Source: Synechococcales cyanobacterium PMM_0002 | Lineage (GTDB): Bacteria > Cyanobacteriota > Cyanobacteriia > Elainellales > Elainellaceae | NCBI GenBank assembly: GCA_949127925.1 | Contig: CASBQX010000081.1 | Span: 1-6,324 of the forward strand | Reading direction: 5' to 3' | DNA length: 6,324 nt | Part shown: piece after piece, positions 5,390-6,324 of the stretch | Layout of the letters: every line of letters begins with the position of its first letter | Position numbering within the stretch: the stretch's first letter is position 1 | Notes under the pieces: generated by a model | Seen by the model: only the letters and a program-made list of their open reading frames with translations | Told to the model about the DNA's origin: nothing | The model's database searches: none | Position numbers and translations under genes: made by a program

Positions 5390-6324
5390 ATGACCCATCG
5401 TCCGATCATTCTTGGCATTGTCGGTGATAGTGCTGCTGGTAAAACAACCCTGACTCGGGGCATTGCCCAAGTGCTGGGTGAAGACAATGTCACGGTCATT
5501 TGTACAGATGACTATCACCGCTATGATCGCAAGCAAAGAGCCGACATGGGAATTTCTGCCCTGCATCCTGACTGCAATTATCTGGATATTATCCAGCAAC
5601 ATTTAGGTTTGCTGCGCACCGGACAACCTATTCTCAAACCGATCTATAACCATACGAGTGGTGTGTTCGATCCGCCCGAATATATCAAACCCAGTAAGTT
5701 TGTGATTGTGGAAGGGCTGCTAGGCTATTCCACTCGGGGAATGTGCGATAGCTATGATGTCAAAGTTTATCTAGCCCCTCCCGAGGGTCTGCGGACGACG
5801 TGGAAGGTGAAGCGAGATACGCGTAAGCGAGGGTACACTGAGGCAGAGGTGCTAGAACAACTGCACAAGCGTGGGGCTGACTCGGATGCGTTTATTCGGC
5901 CGCAGCGAGAATGGGCCGATGTGGTGGTTAGCTTTTATCCACCCCCCGACGCAAGTAATCAAGATGATCTGCTGTTAGACGTGCGGTTAGTGCTGCGTCC
6001 AACCATTCCTCATCCTGATTTCAGCACGATTTTGCATGCCAAAGGGAATCATCTGGGTTCGGCGGTGCGGTTAGAGCTTGATCGAGATATGGGTAAGCCC
6101 GTAGACGTGTTGGAAATTGATGGTCAAGCGACAGAGGAACAGGTTCACGAATTGGAGCGTATGCTCTGCAAGGAAGTCCCCTATTTGGGGCAGTTTTGCA
6201 GCCTGGAGGGGAATCCCGGGCTTGGCAAAATTGTAGGCACCACGGGAGAAACACTTCAGAGCTACCCTCTAGCGATTACTCAGCTACTGATTACCTATCA
6301 CGTGCTCAAAGCTACTACGTTCTA
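5390..6324 (+). CDS. Phosphoribulokinase/uridine kinase-family protein, paralogous type, 3' end cut by the window edge
   Basis: This is a cytoplasmic P-loop kinase of the phosphoribulokinase (PRK) family; 311 residues are encoded before the window ends. The final two bases, TA, could open a Tyr codon or a stop, and family length suggests the end is near. The P-loop is GIVGDSAAGKTT (9-20). Other landmarks are CTDDYHRYDRKQR (38-50) with the likely catalytic Asp40/Asp41, KPIYNH (83-88), and a Walker B-like strand FVIVEGL with Glu108. Arg-rich KVKRDTRKRG (139-148) and FIRPQREWADVVV (168-180) follow. A C-terminal domain beyond about 195 makes it PRK-length rather than uridine-kinase-length. Calvin-cycle PRK of cyanobacteria has Cys before GKST in the P-loop; here it is Ala16, and only the second position, Cys38, is Cys. 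I therefore read it as a second PRK-like enzyme. ATP-dependent phosphorylation is firm; ribulose 5-phosphate as substrate is uncertain. Confidence 0.88.
   Translation, partial: MTHRPIILGIVGDSAAGKTTLTRGIAQVLGEDNVTVICTDDYHRYDRKQRADMGISALHPDCNYLDIIQQHLGLLRTGQPILKPIYNHTSGVFDPPEYIKPSKFVIVEGLLGYSTRGMCDSYDVKVYLAPPEGLRTTWKVKRDTRKRGYTEAEVLEQLHKRGADSDAFIRPQREWADVVVSFYPPPDASNQDDLLLDVRLVLRPTIPHPDFSTILHAKGNHLGSAVRLELDRDMGKPVDVLEIDGQATEEQVHELERMLCKEVPYLGQFCSLEGNPGLGKIVGTTGETLQSYPLAITQLLITYHVLKATTF

Overview
The window looks like chromosomal DNA from a cyanobacterium. The palindrome GCGATCGC (HIP1) occurs ten times by my reading, about once per 630 bases, and several genes lack a clear Shine-Dalgarno sequence. 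The last gene belongs to the phosphoribulokinase family. I see no tRNA, rRNA, insertion sequence, CRISPR array or phage gene, so this is probably ordinary core or lineage-specific sequence rather than a mobile island.

Layout from left to right. (1) A minus-strand gene at 93-1847 encodes a concentrative nucleoside transporter (CNT/NupC family). It has an unusual substrate-binding signature and a tail of about 95 residues rich in Pro and Ala. (2) A 351-bp spacer at 1848-2198 holds three copies of an 11-bp repeat in front of the transporter, and overlapping inverted repeats in front of the next gene. (3) A small plus-strand gene at 2199-2507 encodes a zinc-ribbon-like protein of unknown function. 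(4) A minus-strand PiT-family phosphate permease at 2527-3771 converges on it with a 19-bp gap; 12-bp tandem repeats lie just upstream of its probable -10 box. (5) Two plus-strand genes, 3921-4427 and 4584-5126, encode paralogous small proteins. Both share a predicted helical, helix-turn-helix-like core; the second has a very basic tail with an AT-hook-like GRP motif. (6) A phosphoribulokinase-family gene starts at 5390 and runs off the right edge. It has no stop codon inside the window. Its long leader carries inverted repeats and it has a perfect AGGAGG ribosome binding site.

The genes alternate in strand with sizeable spacers, so most are probably separate transcription units. Nothing here forms an obvious multi-gene pathway. 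Two are solute transporters (nucleoside-like substrate and phosphate), one is a kinase probably acting on a sugar phosphate, and the rest are unassigned. The best candidates for undescribed biology are the divergent CNT subtype, the paralog pair, the phosphoribulokinase-like kinase without the usual P-loop cysteine, and the repeat arrays in the promoter regions.
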